IMG/VR virus record: IMGVR_UViG_3300037847_003687
Span: 1 to 26,767 of that record
Strand: one strand, 5' to 3'
Source: a virus
Length of the DNA: 26,767 nucleotides
A program made the position numbers and the translations under genes. How positions within the stretch are numbered: the stretch's first letter is position 1; the number at the start of each line of letters is the position of its first letter. The notes below the pieces were generated by a model. The model had not been told where the DNA came from. It saw only the letters and a list, made by a program, of their open reading frames with translations, and did no database searches. This document shows, piece after piece, positions 1 through 6,004 of the stretch.

Positions 1-2
1 AT

Positions 3-818
3 GGTGGTGCTACAAATGTTGTATTTAGTAAAGATTTACTAGTAAACACAACAGGTGGTTATTTTGAAGTAGATGTTTCTGATAATTCTCTTAAACACGC
101 AGACAATACAAAAGCAAAGTATGGAACAGGTAATGATTTAGAAATATATCACGATGGTAGTAATTCTTATGTTGACCAAGTTGGCACAGGCGATTTAATA
201 ATACGCACAAGTGGCACAGGTGATGACGTATTTATTAGAGCATTAGACGATATATTTATCCAACCAAAAAACGGAGAAGCTGGTGTAAGTGTTCTTAGTG
301 ATGGTGCTGTAGAACTTTATTACGATGGTAATAAAAAGTTTGAAACAACAAGTAGTGGTGTAGCAGTTACTGGTGGTATGACATTAAGTGGAAATGTTGA
401 GGGTAGAAAAATACCTTTTGTGTTTAGAAGTAGTTTTGATGATTCGGCTGGTAGCACATCAATCTTTGTAATACCTTTTGATGCAAATGTAGAAACAACT
501 GTTTCAGGTGCAGATGAAGAACACATAATTATTGCACCATATGCAGGTGAATTAACAAAGGTACAATGGAAGCACGTAAAAGGTACTTTAGATACTGGTT
601 TTACAACAGAGTTATTTTTATACGTAAACGGCTCACAACAAACAAGTAGTGGTGAATTAACAGCATCAAGTGATGCAATTACCTGGTCGCCAACAAGCAG
701 CAATACATTTTCAGCAGGTGATGAATTAATGATCGCATATCAAAAAAGTGCAACATCTAAAGATTGGGAACACGTGTCAGTAAGTGTGGTGTTTAGTTTT
801 ACAGGTTATAATATTTAA
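3..818 (+). CDS. Tail fibre / receptor-binding structural protein, C-terminal part (partial)
   Basis: The frame is open from base 3 and the start lies outside the window; 271 residues are visible. The N-terminal half shows short beta repeats of the type seen in long marine-phage tail fibres: LEIYHDGSN, then GTGDLIIRTSG, then VELYYDGNKKFETTSSGV. The last ~145 residues form a different Ser/Thr-rich domain (FRSSFDDSAG, APYAGELTKVQWKHVKG) that may be the tip or head-binding region of a trimeric fibre. Met at 378 is internal, because the repeats run through it. The role (adsorption fibre) comes from repeat style and from its place before the lysis genes; the receptor is unknown. The next gene starts 3 bases after the stop. 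Confidence 0.75.
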   Translation, partial: GGATNVVFSKDLLVNTTGGYFEVDVSDNSLKHADNTKAKYGTGNDLEIYHDGSNSYVDQVGTGDLIIRTSGTGDDVFIRALDDIFIQPKNGEAGVSVLSDGAVELYYDGNKKFETTSSGVAVTGGMTLSGNVEGRKIPFVFRSSFDDSAGSTSIFVIPFDANVETTVSGADEEHIIIAPYAGELTKVQWKHVKGTLDTGFTTELFLYVNGSQQTSSGELTASSDAITWSPTSSNTFSAGDELMIAYQKSATSKDWEHVSVSVVFSFTGYNI

Positions 819-821
819 GTT

Positions 822-1316
822 ATGGGATATTTTGAACAAATAGATACAAGTAAATTAAATTGGAAAACAGATGGTGAAATCCGTAGAGTAAATGGTGGGC
901 TTACTTTAGTACCCCATATAAACGGAACGGATGATGATTTATATAAAGCAATTATTGAAGAAGTTTTAGCTCTTGACTGGAAGCACTATAAACTATATTT
1001 GGTTGGTGGTGTTTTAGAGGGGTGGCAAACACACGATATAGATATATGTGTTACTGGTGAAATAGATGATGATTTAATACCACTTATGGAAGCTGTTGAA
1101 AAATTAGGTTGTATTGATATATATTATGTTAAATCATATGATGAAATAAAGGGTGGCACAAATAGAGTATGGGAGTTTGCAAGGCCGAATGATAGAAGAT
1201 GTGCTGGTAGTCCTCGATATTTAGGAAATTGGCGTACTGATGGTTTATTTTGGACTGTACATAAATTTAAAGAAAATGGTAGACAATATACTAAAGAACC
1301 TTTATCTTTAAATTAA
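822..1316 (+). CDS. Nucleotidyltransferase-fold protein (DNA polymerase beta superfamily-like)
   Basis: 164 residues. The segment LYLVGGVLEG followed by THDIDICVTG (roughly residues 58-80) matches the superfamily signature: a Gly-Gly helix start, then a D-x-D pair on the next strand. The acidic DIDI would bind two metal ions and transfer a nucleotide to an unknown acceptor. Residues after ~110 contain an Arg/Trp-rich stretch (NRVWEFARPNDRR) that could contact a nucleic acid or nucleotide. It starts 3 bases after the tail-fibre stop, so it is probably co-transcribed with it. The substrate cannot be told from sequence; a toxin-like, tRNA-modifying or protein-modifying enzyme are all possible. 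Family assignment rests on the motif only. Confidence 0.5.
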   Translation: MGYFEQIDTSKLNWKTDGEIRRVNGGLTLVPHINGTDDDLYKAIIEEVLALDWKHYKLYLVGGVLEGWQTHDIDICVTGEIDDDLIPLMEAVEKLGCIDIYYVKSYDEIKGGTNRVWEFARPNDRRCAGSPRYLGNWRTDGLFWTVHKFKENGRQYTKEPLSLN

Positions 1317-1334
1317 AATTTAAAAATAATAATT

Positions 1335-1589
1335 ATGAAAAAAATTAGTCAAGAAGAATTAAACTACATCAAAGAAATTTTATCAAGTATTGCATACAAC
1401 GATCAAAAGATAGGTTTTAAAAATAGAAAGATACAAGTTTTAGATGCTGAAATAAAACAACTATATAAAGATACTTTTCAATTGGAAGCAGATCAAAAAA
1501 ACCATATGGATAAACTTGAAGAAAAATATGGCAAAATAACAATTAATTTAGAAGATGGAAGTATAACAAAAGATGAAAAACAAGATTAG
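1335..1589 (+). CDS. Small coiled-coil protein, unknown function
   Basis: 84 residues, rich in Lys, Glu, Gln and Leu, predicted by eye as one or two long amphipathic helices (ISQEELNYIKEILSSIAYN; KIQVLDAEIKQLYKDTFQLE). It has no signal peptide or membrane segment. The ATG is preceded by AAAATAATAATT, the A/T-rich start context repeated across this genome. The 3' end overlaps the next gene by 17 bases. It sits in the envelope/lysis block, but nothing in the sequence reveals a role. I do not recognise the family. Confidence 0.6.
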   Translation: MKKISQEELNYIKEILSSIAYNDQKIGFKNRKIQVLDAEIKQLYKDTFQLEADQKNHMDKLEEKYGKITINLEDGSITKDEKQD

Positions 1590-1887
1590 TGAAGATACAA
1601 ACGTAACATTAGATTTAAAAACTATTGGTATTATTATTGGTGGGGTGGTTGCTATTGCAACAACATACTTTACTTTACAAAGTAGCGTAGCATCAAACAC
1701 CAAAGATATACAAGCAATAAACAACAACACTGTAAATCCAATTGAATGGGATTACAAAGACAAATTAATAAGATCAAGCATAGAAAAAATAGAATCTGAT
1801 GTTATGACTGTAAAAGAAGATGTTAATGAAATAAAAGAATCTCTAGAAAAAATAGATGAGAGATTATATGAAATACGTAAAAATTAA
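1573..1887 (+). CDS. Membrane-anchored coiled-coil protein
   Basis: 104 residues. One membrane helix at about residues 17-36 (IGIIIGGVVAIATTYFTLQ) is followed by a long charged helix (residues ~58-102: KIESDVMTVKEDVNEIKESL) with heptad spacing. This small-phage-protein architecture is often found near holins, and it also resembles an inner-membrane spanin half or an XhlA-like protein with the order of parts reversed. It lies between a coiled-coil protein and exported proteins that lead to the endolysin and holin. A lysis or envelope role is inferred from position only. Confidence 0.55.
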   Translation: MKNKISEDTNVTLDLKTIGIIIGGVVAIATTYFTLQSSVASNTKDIQAINNNTVNPIEWDYKDKLIRSSIEKIESDVMTVKEDVNEIKESLEKIDERLYEIRKN

Positions 1888-2212
1888 AAAAATATGTGTA
1901 ACAATTGCCCTTTTTGTATCGGCTGCGAGTTTGGCACAAACTGAATCAATTTCAATAGTTCAGTATACTGCAAGTTTCGCACAGGAAATATCTTTAGATG
2001 ACTACAAAGATTACAATGTAGAAACCCTATTTATGTCAAAATCCAAAAAAATATTTGACAAAAACAAAATCCAGTATTTACCTACTGTTATATTATATAA
2101 TAATGGTGAAGAACAATTAAGAATAGAGGGGAACATAACTTTGAAGTTACCTGAAAATTGGAAGCAATTAGTAAACGAACATATCGACTTATTATTGGAG
2201 CAACGCTTTTAA
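1868..2212 (+). CDS. Exported thioredoxin-fold protein lacking the CxxC site
   Basis: 114 residues from the ATG at 1868; an upstream in-frame ATG at 1856 adds only four residues before the basic signal-peptide N-region. The signal peptide is KIKKICVTIALFVSAASLA, cleaved before QTES. The mature part reads like thioredoxin: strand ISIVQYTASFAQEI where the family has xFWAxWCxxC, then a helix, then KIQYLPTVILYNNGEEQLRIEG, which has the cis-Pro (P72), the strand and the G-E turn typical of thioredoxins. Both active-site cysteines are missing (Phe-Ala-Gln-Glu-Ile in their place), so it cannot do dithiol exchange and may be a binding scaffold in the periplasm. It overlaps the genes on both sides. 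Confidence 0.55.
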   Translation: MKYVKIKKICVTIALFVSAASLAQTESISIVQYTASFAQEISLDDYKDYNVETLFMSKSKKIFDKNKIQYLPTVILYNNGEEQLRIEGNITLKLPENWKQLVNEHIDLLLEQRF

Positions 2213-2577
2213 GCACGTTTGCATTTGCACAAATCGAAAAGGACAAACAATTACATTTTATTGCTGGAGCCCTTAGTGCCTATGTTGGTGAAAAAATATT
2301 TAAAACACCAGAAAGCCAAATATTAAGTGCATTTGCAGCAGGAATCGGCAAAGAAATATATGATGAAATTACGTATGGTGGTTATAGTGATCCTGATTTA
2401 TTTGCAACTACACTTGGTGGCGTTGTTATATATTTAATTAGAAAACCAAAAAAAAGAAAAATAACTAATAAGATTTTATATGAAAAGACTAATTACACTT
2501 TTTATGATACTTATTACGAGCTTGACTTATACACAAGTTATAACACAAGACAAGCTAAAAAAAGTAAGAAAGAATAA
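2158..2577 (+). CDS. YfiM/DUF2279-like exported protein
   Basis: 139 residues, starting at TTG (2158) 55 bases inside the previous gene. No ATG is available, and this start gives a full signal peptide (KRTYRLIIGATLLSTFAFA, cut before Q). The mature part has the DK-x-x-HF motif (DKQLHFIAGALSAYVGE), a helix with AAGIGKEIYDE, and DPDLFATTLGGVV, the pattern of the YfiM/DUF2279 group of small envelope proteins common in Bacteroidetes and their phages. The basic tail after ~residue 100 overlaps the next gene by 98 bases in another frame and looks unconstrained. The function of the family is unknown; location next to lysis genes suggests envelope work. Confidence 0.6.
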   Translation: MEAISKRTYRLIIGATLLSTFAFAQIEKDKQLHFIAGALSAYVGEKIFKTPESQILSAFAAGIGKEIYDEITYGGYSDPDLFATTLGGVVIYLIRKPKKRKITNKILYEKTNYTFYDTYYELDLYTSYNTRQAKKSKKE

Positions 2578-3595
2578 CATATTTAAAAAAGTATTTAAGT
2601 ATTCTACATTTTATGGTGCATATTCACAAACCAATTCAATACAAGCACCACAAACATTTATAGTAACACAAGATAATGAACTAATAGAAACTACAAAGCG
2701 TTATCCGTCAGATATGATAATCACTTACGGTTGGCGCAAATTAGCACACTTTCAGTATGAAGATCGTGATAAGTTTTATGACGGAGATGAAAAAAACGCT
2801 AGTGTAAAATCAAGCATCGGTGCCTACAAAGGTTTAGAATGGTTGGTTGAATATTCAAGGGGCAGACAACAAGGGCGTGAGTTTAATAATCAAGAGATAT
2901 TTTTGCGTTACCTTGCAAACTATTGGTTAATCAAGGGTGAATACCAAAAAAATGAGCTTGTTGATATTGATTACAAAAGTGCAGAAATAAGATTACGTTT
3001 GCCTATTGGCAAAAAATTCAGCTTTAGTGCTGGTGCAATATATCGTACATACGAAAAAGCATACGGACATAACCCCATACAAAAATATTTAGAGCAAAAT
3101 CCTTGGTGGGTTTTAGCATATGATTACGCTGGGCATACTGATAGTTTATATGAAATGGTTGATGTGTTTACTGGTGAAAGTATGGGATATGATTATCAGT
3201 GGTTTAATCAAGATGGGCAGCTAATCGCAGCCAGTGATGCAGATTATCGTACAGGCGTCTTCCAAAATGTTGTTAATAGATATAATCGTGAACAGCTTTC
3301 AATGATTGGTGGTTTTGCAGATCTTGCTCCAGTTGTTGGTATAGATTTTTATCACTATAAAAGAAATTTTTGGGTACATTTGTACGGAAATGCAATGAGC
3401 AAACATAAATTAATGAGTGGTGATAAAAGATATTCGTATGGTAATTATGTAGATGGTGAATGGATTGACTACTCGGCTGGTGGTGTTTTTGGTTTTAAAT
3501 TTGGAAAATTCGGTGTTTTTAGTGAACTTACACTACAAAGATACTGGGATCGAAATATAAAACAAATTAAAGTAGGTATTAATTTTAAAATATAA
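2480..3595 (+). CDS. Predicted outer-membrane beta-barrel protein
   Basis: 371 residues with a clear signal peptide (KRLITLFMILITSLTYT, cut before Q). The rest alternates hydrophobic and polar residues in many aromatic-rich strands separated by polar turns, for example WLVEYSRGRQ, EIFLRYLANYWLIKGEY, EIRLRLPIGKKFSFSAGAIY, FWVHLYGNAM, AGGVFGFKFGKFGVFSELTL and the final strand IKQIKVGINFKI. This is the look of a Gram-negative outer-membrane barrel. A full-length barrel protein is unusual in a phage lysis block. Plausible roles are superinfection exclusion, masking of a receptor, or outer-membrane disruption at lysis. I recognise the fold class, not the family. The start is fixed by the signal peptide, despite a 98-base overlap with the upstream gene. 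Confidence 0.65.
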   Translation: MKRLITLFMILITSLTYTQVITQDKLKKVRKNNIFKKVFKYSTFYGAYSQTNSIQAPQTFIVTQDNELIETTKRYPSDMIITYGWRKLAHFQYEDRDKFYDGDEKNASVKSSIGAYKGLEWLVEYSRGRQQGREFNNQEIFLRYLANYWLIKGEYQKNELVDIDYKSAEIRLRLPIGKKFSFSAGAIYRTYEKAYGHNPIQKYLEQNPWWVLAYDYAGHTDSLYEMVDVFTGESMGYDYQWFNQDGQLIAASDADYRTGVFQNVVNRYNREQLSMIGGFADLAPVVGIDFYHYKRNFWVHLYGNAMSKHKLMSGDKRYSYGNYVDGEWIDYSAGGVFGFKFGKFGVFSELTLQRYWDRNIKQIKVGINFKI

Positions 3596-3597
3596 TT

Positions 3598-3837
3598 ATG
3601 TGGAAATTAACAAAAAAATATTTTTATGACTTGTGGGTTTTTATGTGGTCAATGACAACAGTTGATGAAAGAGCAAAAGCAACAGGCAAAGAAATTAAGC
3701 GTAGAGCAAGAAATGTAAAAAAAGAACTTCAAGATGTTGGCAAAGCAATGAAAGAAGTTGGAAATCAAATAGGTGATATTGATGATGCGGTAAAAGGAAA
3801 AAAAAGAAAGGGTAGAAAAAATGGAAAAAATAAGTGA
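3598..3837 (+). CDS. Small basic amphipathic protein, unknown function
   Basis: 79 residues. A short aromatic, hydrophobic N-terminus (YFYDLWVFMWSM, ~8-19) may lie on or in a membrane. A charged helix follows (residues ~23-64), then a very basic tail (KGKKRKGRKNGKNK). It starts 2 bases after the barrel gene and overlaps the endolysin gene by 17 bases. Its position just before endolysin and holin suggests a lysis accessory protein, but this is inference. The ATG has the TATAATT upstream context shared by several genes here. Confidence 0.5.
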   Translation: MWKLTKKYFYDLWVFMWSMTTVDERAKATGKEIKRRARNVKKELQDVGKAMKEVGNQIGDIDDAVKGKKRKGRKNGKNK

Positions 3838-4279
3838 ACATATCTCATATAACGAAGCAGTATATAGTGCAACTGCAAAGCGTAAAGGCATAAACAATAA
3901 ACCAACAAAAAAACAAATCCAAAATATGCAGATTATAGCTGAAAAAGTTTTTGAGCCATTAAGAGAATGGGTTGGTGGGCCAATAAAAATTAACAGCTTT
4001 TTTAGAAATAAAGCTACAAACCAAGCCGTTGGTGGTAGCAGTACTTCAATGCACTGCAAAGGTTTAGCTATTGATCTTGATGATATTTATGGGTACAAAA
4101 CAAACGCTGAAATGTTTTACTATATATGTGAAAACCTTGAGTTTGATGTTGCTATCTGGGAATTCGGAGATGAAGAAAACCCAAATTGGATTCACGTTAG
4201 CTATCGGCCAGGTGAAAACAGAGGTAAAATATTAAAGGCAGTAAAGGAGAACGGCAGAACTAAATACTTATATTTTTAA
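3821..4279 (+). CDS. Peptidoglycan peptidase, M15A family (endolysin)
   Basis: 152 residues, matching the usual size of phage and cellular M15A zinc peptidases. The zinc-binding SxHxxGxAxD motif is present as SMHCKGLAID (S76, H78, G81, D85), and the third ligand is H125 in NWIHVSY. The conserved NSFFRNKATNQAVGG upstream is also typical. The enzyme would cut the peptide part of peptidoglycan to open the cell at the end of infection. It has no signal peptide, so it should reach the wall through the holin encoded 2 bases downstream. Family assignment is firm; the exact bond cut is not known. Confidence 0.9.
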   Translation: MEKISEHISYNEAVYSATAKRKGINNKPTKKQIQNMQIIAEKVFEPLREWVGGPIKINSFFRNKATNQAVGGSSTSMHCKGLAIDLDDIYGYKTNAEMFYYICENLEFDVAIWEFGDEENPNWIHVSYRPGENRGKILKAVKENGRTKYLYF

Positions 4280-4281
4280 AT

Positions 4282-4704
4282 ATGAGCAAAAAAAAATTTT
4301 CAGAAACAAAAGTTGGCAAATTTTTATTAGACAAGGGCAGTAATTTATTCAATGTTGTGGGTGATGTACTGCCAGACACTGGTGTTTTAGGCGTTGTAAA
4401 GAATTTAATTGACAAAGACAATACAATGCCACAACAAGACAAAGATATAGCCTTAGAGCTAATAAAACAGGATCAAATAGAAATGCAAGAAGTTACTAAA
4501 AGATGGGTGGCTGATGCTTCTGCTGGTTGGTTACAAGCAAACGTAAGGCCCTTAACACTTATTTTTTTTAGTGTTGCTTATGTTGTTGGATGGTATTTAG
4601 ATTATCCACTTGAAAGTATTACTGGTTTGTTAAGTTTAATTGTAGGTGCTTATTTTGGAAGTCGTGGTGTTGAAAAAGTTATGGGTAACAATAGACATAA
4701 GTAA
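4282..4704 (+). CDS. Holin, GTA_holin_3TM-like
   Basis: 140 residues. An N-terminal soluble half (residues 1-72) carries a glycine/valine-rich segment (FNVVGDVLPDTGVLGVVKNL). It is followed by the signature RWVADASAGWLQANVRPLTL (74-93), and then two hydrophobic helices at about 90-107 and 112-128 separated by a Tyr-Leu-Asp-Tyr-Pro turn. The D-A-S-x-x-W-L-x-x-N-V-R-P motif is the hallmark of the GTA_holin_3TM family. It would form the inner-membrane hole that releases the M15 endolysin encoded just upstream. The stop overlaps the ATG of the next small gene (TAATG). Confidence 0.8.
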   Translation: MSKKKFSETKVGKFLLDKGSNLFNVVGDVLPDTGVLGVVKNLIDKDNTMPQQDKDIALELIKQDQIEMQEVTKRWVADASAGWLQANVRPLTLIFFSVAYVVGWYLDYPLESITGLLSLIVGAYFGSRGVEKVMGNNRHK

Positions 4705-4838
4705 TGCCACGTAAATTTATTGTAAACATATATAAAAGTAAATCAAGAAAGCGCAAAGGTATTCACTCAAAAACAAAAAGCAGTAAATTAAAATCTAGCA
4801 AAAATTATTTTAAAAGATATAATTCACAAGGCAGATAA
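4704..4838 (+). CDS. Tiny very basic protein
   Basis: 44 residues, start coupled to the holin stop (TAATG). About 40 percent Lys/Arg, with the core RKRKGIHSKTKSSKLKSS followed by KNYFKRYNSQGR. Short basic proteins with a HSKTKSSKLK...KNYFKRY-x-x-QGR layout seem familiar from other marine phages (from memory, not checked), which would argue for a real gene rather than chance. It is likely nucleic-acid binding, for example an internal or packaging-related peptide, but no function can be assigned. It is the last gene before a 77-base gap with an inverted repeat. Confidence 0.55.
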   Translation: MPRKFIVNIYKSKSRKRKGIHSKTKSSKLKSSKNYFKRYNSQGR

Positions 4839-4858
4839 TATATCTTATAAGTATTATA

Positions 4859-4895
4859 TATATATAAGTAAGTTATATAGTAGTACTTATATATA
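4859..4895. promoter_or_regulatory. 12-bp perfect inverted repeat in AT-only gap
   Basis: TATATATAAGTA (4859-4870) and its exact reverse complement TACTTATATATA (4884-4895) are separated by 13 bases. Another ATAAGTA copy lies at 4847-4853. The gap 4839-4915 between the lysis block and the NinG-like gene is almost pure A/T. There is no U-run after the stem, so a rho-independent terminator on the + strand is unlikely. It could be an operator, a promoter region or part of an origin. Confidence 0.4.
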
Positions 4896-4915
4896 AATAT
4901 AATAAAAAATTTTGA

Positions 4916-5293
4916 ATGGCCAAAAGAAAACAACTAATAAAAAAATTAGATGCTGTTTTTTCAGAATATATAAGAAGAAGATATGCTAAAAATGATATTG
5001 CACAATGTTTTACTTGTGGTAAACGAGATCATTGGAAGAGGTTACAATGTGGACACTTTCAAAGTCGCAAACACTACGCTACACGATGGAATGAGGATAA
5101 CTGCCAAGTACAGTGTGTTGGGTGCAATGTTTTTAAAAGTGGCGAACAATATAAGTTTGGCATAAATTTAGGTGAAAAAAAAGCAAAAAAACTTTTTATG
5201 TTAGCACGTGAAACAAAAAAAATTGCTAACTTTGAATTGCTTGAAATGATTGAGCATTATAAAAATTTAAACGCATCCCTCAAATCTTCATAG
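4916..5293 (+). CDS. NinG/Rap-like recombination nuclease
   Basis: 125 residues, a short version of the lambda NinG family. It has the zinc pair C31-x-x-C34 (CFTCGK), then CGHFQSRKHYATRW (C45, H47) and NCQVQCVGCNVFKSGEQYKFG (C67, C70), the conserved His-Arg-Asn core of NinG. Lambda NinG (Rap) promotes recombination and acts on branched DNA; a similar job, resolving junctions before packaging, is likely. The gene stands alone between the inverted repeat upstream and a terminator 30 bases downstream, so it may be its own transcription unit. The N-terminal region of the longer family members is reduced to ~30 basic residues. Confidence 0.85.
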   Translation: MAKRKQLIKKLDAVFSEYIRRRYAKNDIAQCFTCGKRDHWKRLQCGHFQSRKHYATRWNEDNCQVQCVGCNVFKSGEQYKFGINLGEKKAKKLFMLARETKKIANFELLEMIEHYKNLNASLKSS

Positions 5294-5322
5294 GGGGTTT
5301 ATTTATGTTTATTTAGGAAAGG

Positions 5323-5347
5323 GGGCAGTTGATCTGCCCTTTTTTTT
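5323..5347 (+). terminator. Rho-independent terminator after the NinG-like gene
   Basis: Stem GGGCAG (5323-5328) and CTGCCC (5334-5339), 5-base loop TTGAT, then eight T (5340-5347). Two extra G-U pairs and A-U pairs can lengthen the stem. TATGTTTA precedes it at 5304-5311. A similar element occurs at 15409. Confidence 0.85.
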
Positions 5348-5376
5348 GTGTAATTAAAATATTTTTATTATTTTAG
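5345..5376 (+). promoter_or_regulatory. Bacteroidetes-type promoter for the replication operon
   Basis: TTTG (5345-5348), exactly 20 bases, then TATTTTAG (5369-5376). The known Bacteroidetes consensus is TTTG at -33 and TAnnTTTG at -7, so only one base differs. The -33 box lies at the end of the terminator U-run. TATAAATAAATA follows at 5380. The same layout with the same 20-base spacing occurs at 14479. The first gene downstream starts at 5407. Confidence 0.6.
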
Positions 5377-5406
5377 CTATATAAATAAATAAATAACATA
5401 AATAAA

Positions 5407-5604
5407 ATGCCAAAATTAATAGAATTAAAATCAGTCGGTTGCCATATTGATATTACAGGTACGGTATATCCTACCTTCAAAAATGGTGAACCAGATCTCA
5501 ATAACCCAATGCAACTAAATGAATGTAGCCAAGAATGGTTTGATCAGTTGGAAGGCGTTGATAAATGGTGTGTTAGATTTTTAACACCGAACTTTTATGA
5601 ATAA
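5407..5604 (+). CDS. Small protein, unknown function
   Basis: 65 residues, first gene after the promoter at 5345. It looks beta-rich at the start (KLIELKSVGCHIDITGTVYP) and acidic in the middle; two of its three cysteines are C34 region (NECSQEW) and WCVRF. I see no known motif. First position in the early/replication operon is often occupied by host-takeover proteins, but this is only position-based. It overlaps the next small gene by 8 bases. Confidence 0.6.
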   Translation: MPKLIELKSVGCHIDITGTVYPTFKNGEPDLNNPMQLNECSQEWFDQLEGVDKWCVRFLTPNFYE

Positions 5605-5692
5605 ACGTAAATATAAACAAAAAATGAAAGCAGTAGCAATATCTTACTTAGGTATTTTATTGATATTAGCTTATTTAATTTTAACAAGATGA
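5597..5692 (+). CDS. 31-residue single-pass membrane micro-protein
   Basis: A basic start (MNKRKYKQKMKAV) is followed by one hydrophobic helix (ISYLGILLILAYLILT) and a final Arg. The ATG lies 8 bases inside the previous gene, and the stop overlaps the next ATG (ATGA). This tight coupling on both sides supports translation. Function unknown; phage micro-proteins of this type often act on host membrane enzymes. Confidence 0.5.
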   Translation: MNKRKYKQKMKAVAISYLGILLILAYLILTR

Positions 5693-5868
5693 AACAACCA
5701 CTAACATACGAAGTTGAATATTGGTTTTTAAATATGCATCCAATAGAAAGCTATGATTTTAGAGTACAAAAAGTAATAGCATCAACACCAGAAGCTGCAA
5801 TAAAGGCTATAAAAAAATCAGCACCAAAAGGATCAAAGGACTTTAAAATAGTAAACTATGACAGGTAG
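5689..5868 (+). CDS. Small protein, unknown function
   Basis: 59 residues. The layout is beta strand (LTYEVEYWFL), turn, strand (YDFRVQKVIAST), helix (PEAAIKAIKKSAPKG) and strand (FKIVNYDR), a compact alpha/beta fold resembling small host-interaction domains. The start overlaps the upstream stop (ATGA), and the 3' end overlaps the next gene by 11 bases. No family is recognised. Confidence 0.5.
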   Translation: MKQPLTYEVEYWFLNMHPIESYDFRVQKVIASTPEAAIKAIKKSAPKGSKDFKIVNYDR

Positions 5869-6004
5869 TGCAGATCTTTCAAGACTAAGACAAGCTGAAA
5901 TAAAAGCCCTTAGAAATAAATTACAAGAATTAGAAGAAGAAAATAAACAATTAAAAAAAATAATTTATGATTTACAAAGCAATATTAAAAAGCATAGAAG
6001 CTAA
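5858..6004 (+). CDS. Leucine-zipper-like micro-protein
   Basis: 48 residues, nearly all one coiled coil: ALRNKLQELEEENKQLKKII has Leu at heptad positions and strong a/d spacing. Probably a dimer. It overlaps the OB-like gene downstream by 38 bases in another frame. It may act as an adaptor or antirepressor, but no direct evidence is available. Confidence 0.5.
   Translation: MTGSADLSRLRQAEIKALRNKLQELEEENKQLKKIIYDLQSNIKKHRS

Noticed and set aside
320-703. Minus-strand open frame of 127 codons
   Set aside because: It lies opposite the tail-fibre gene; product shows no domain and the true gene runs through on the + strand.
3649-4059. Minus-strand frame of 136 codons with hydrophobic, Cys/Phe-rich product
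   Set aside because: Reverse of the Lys-rich 3598 gene and the endolysin gene, both of which have good support.
4983-5165. Plus-strand frame of 60 codons in NinG-like gene
   Set aside because: Lies fully inside the NinG-like gene in another frame without any motif.
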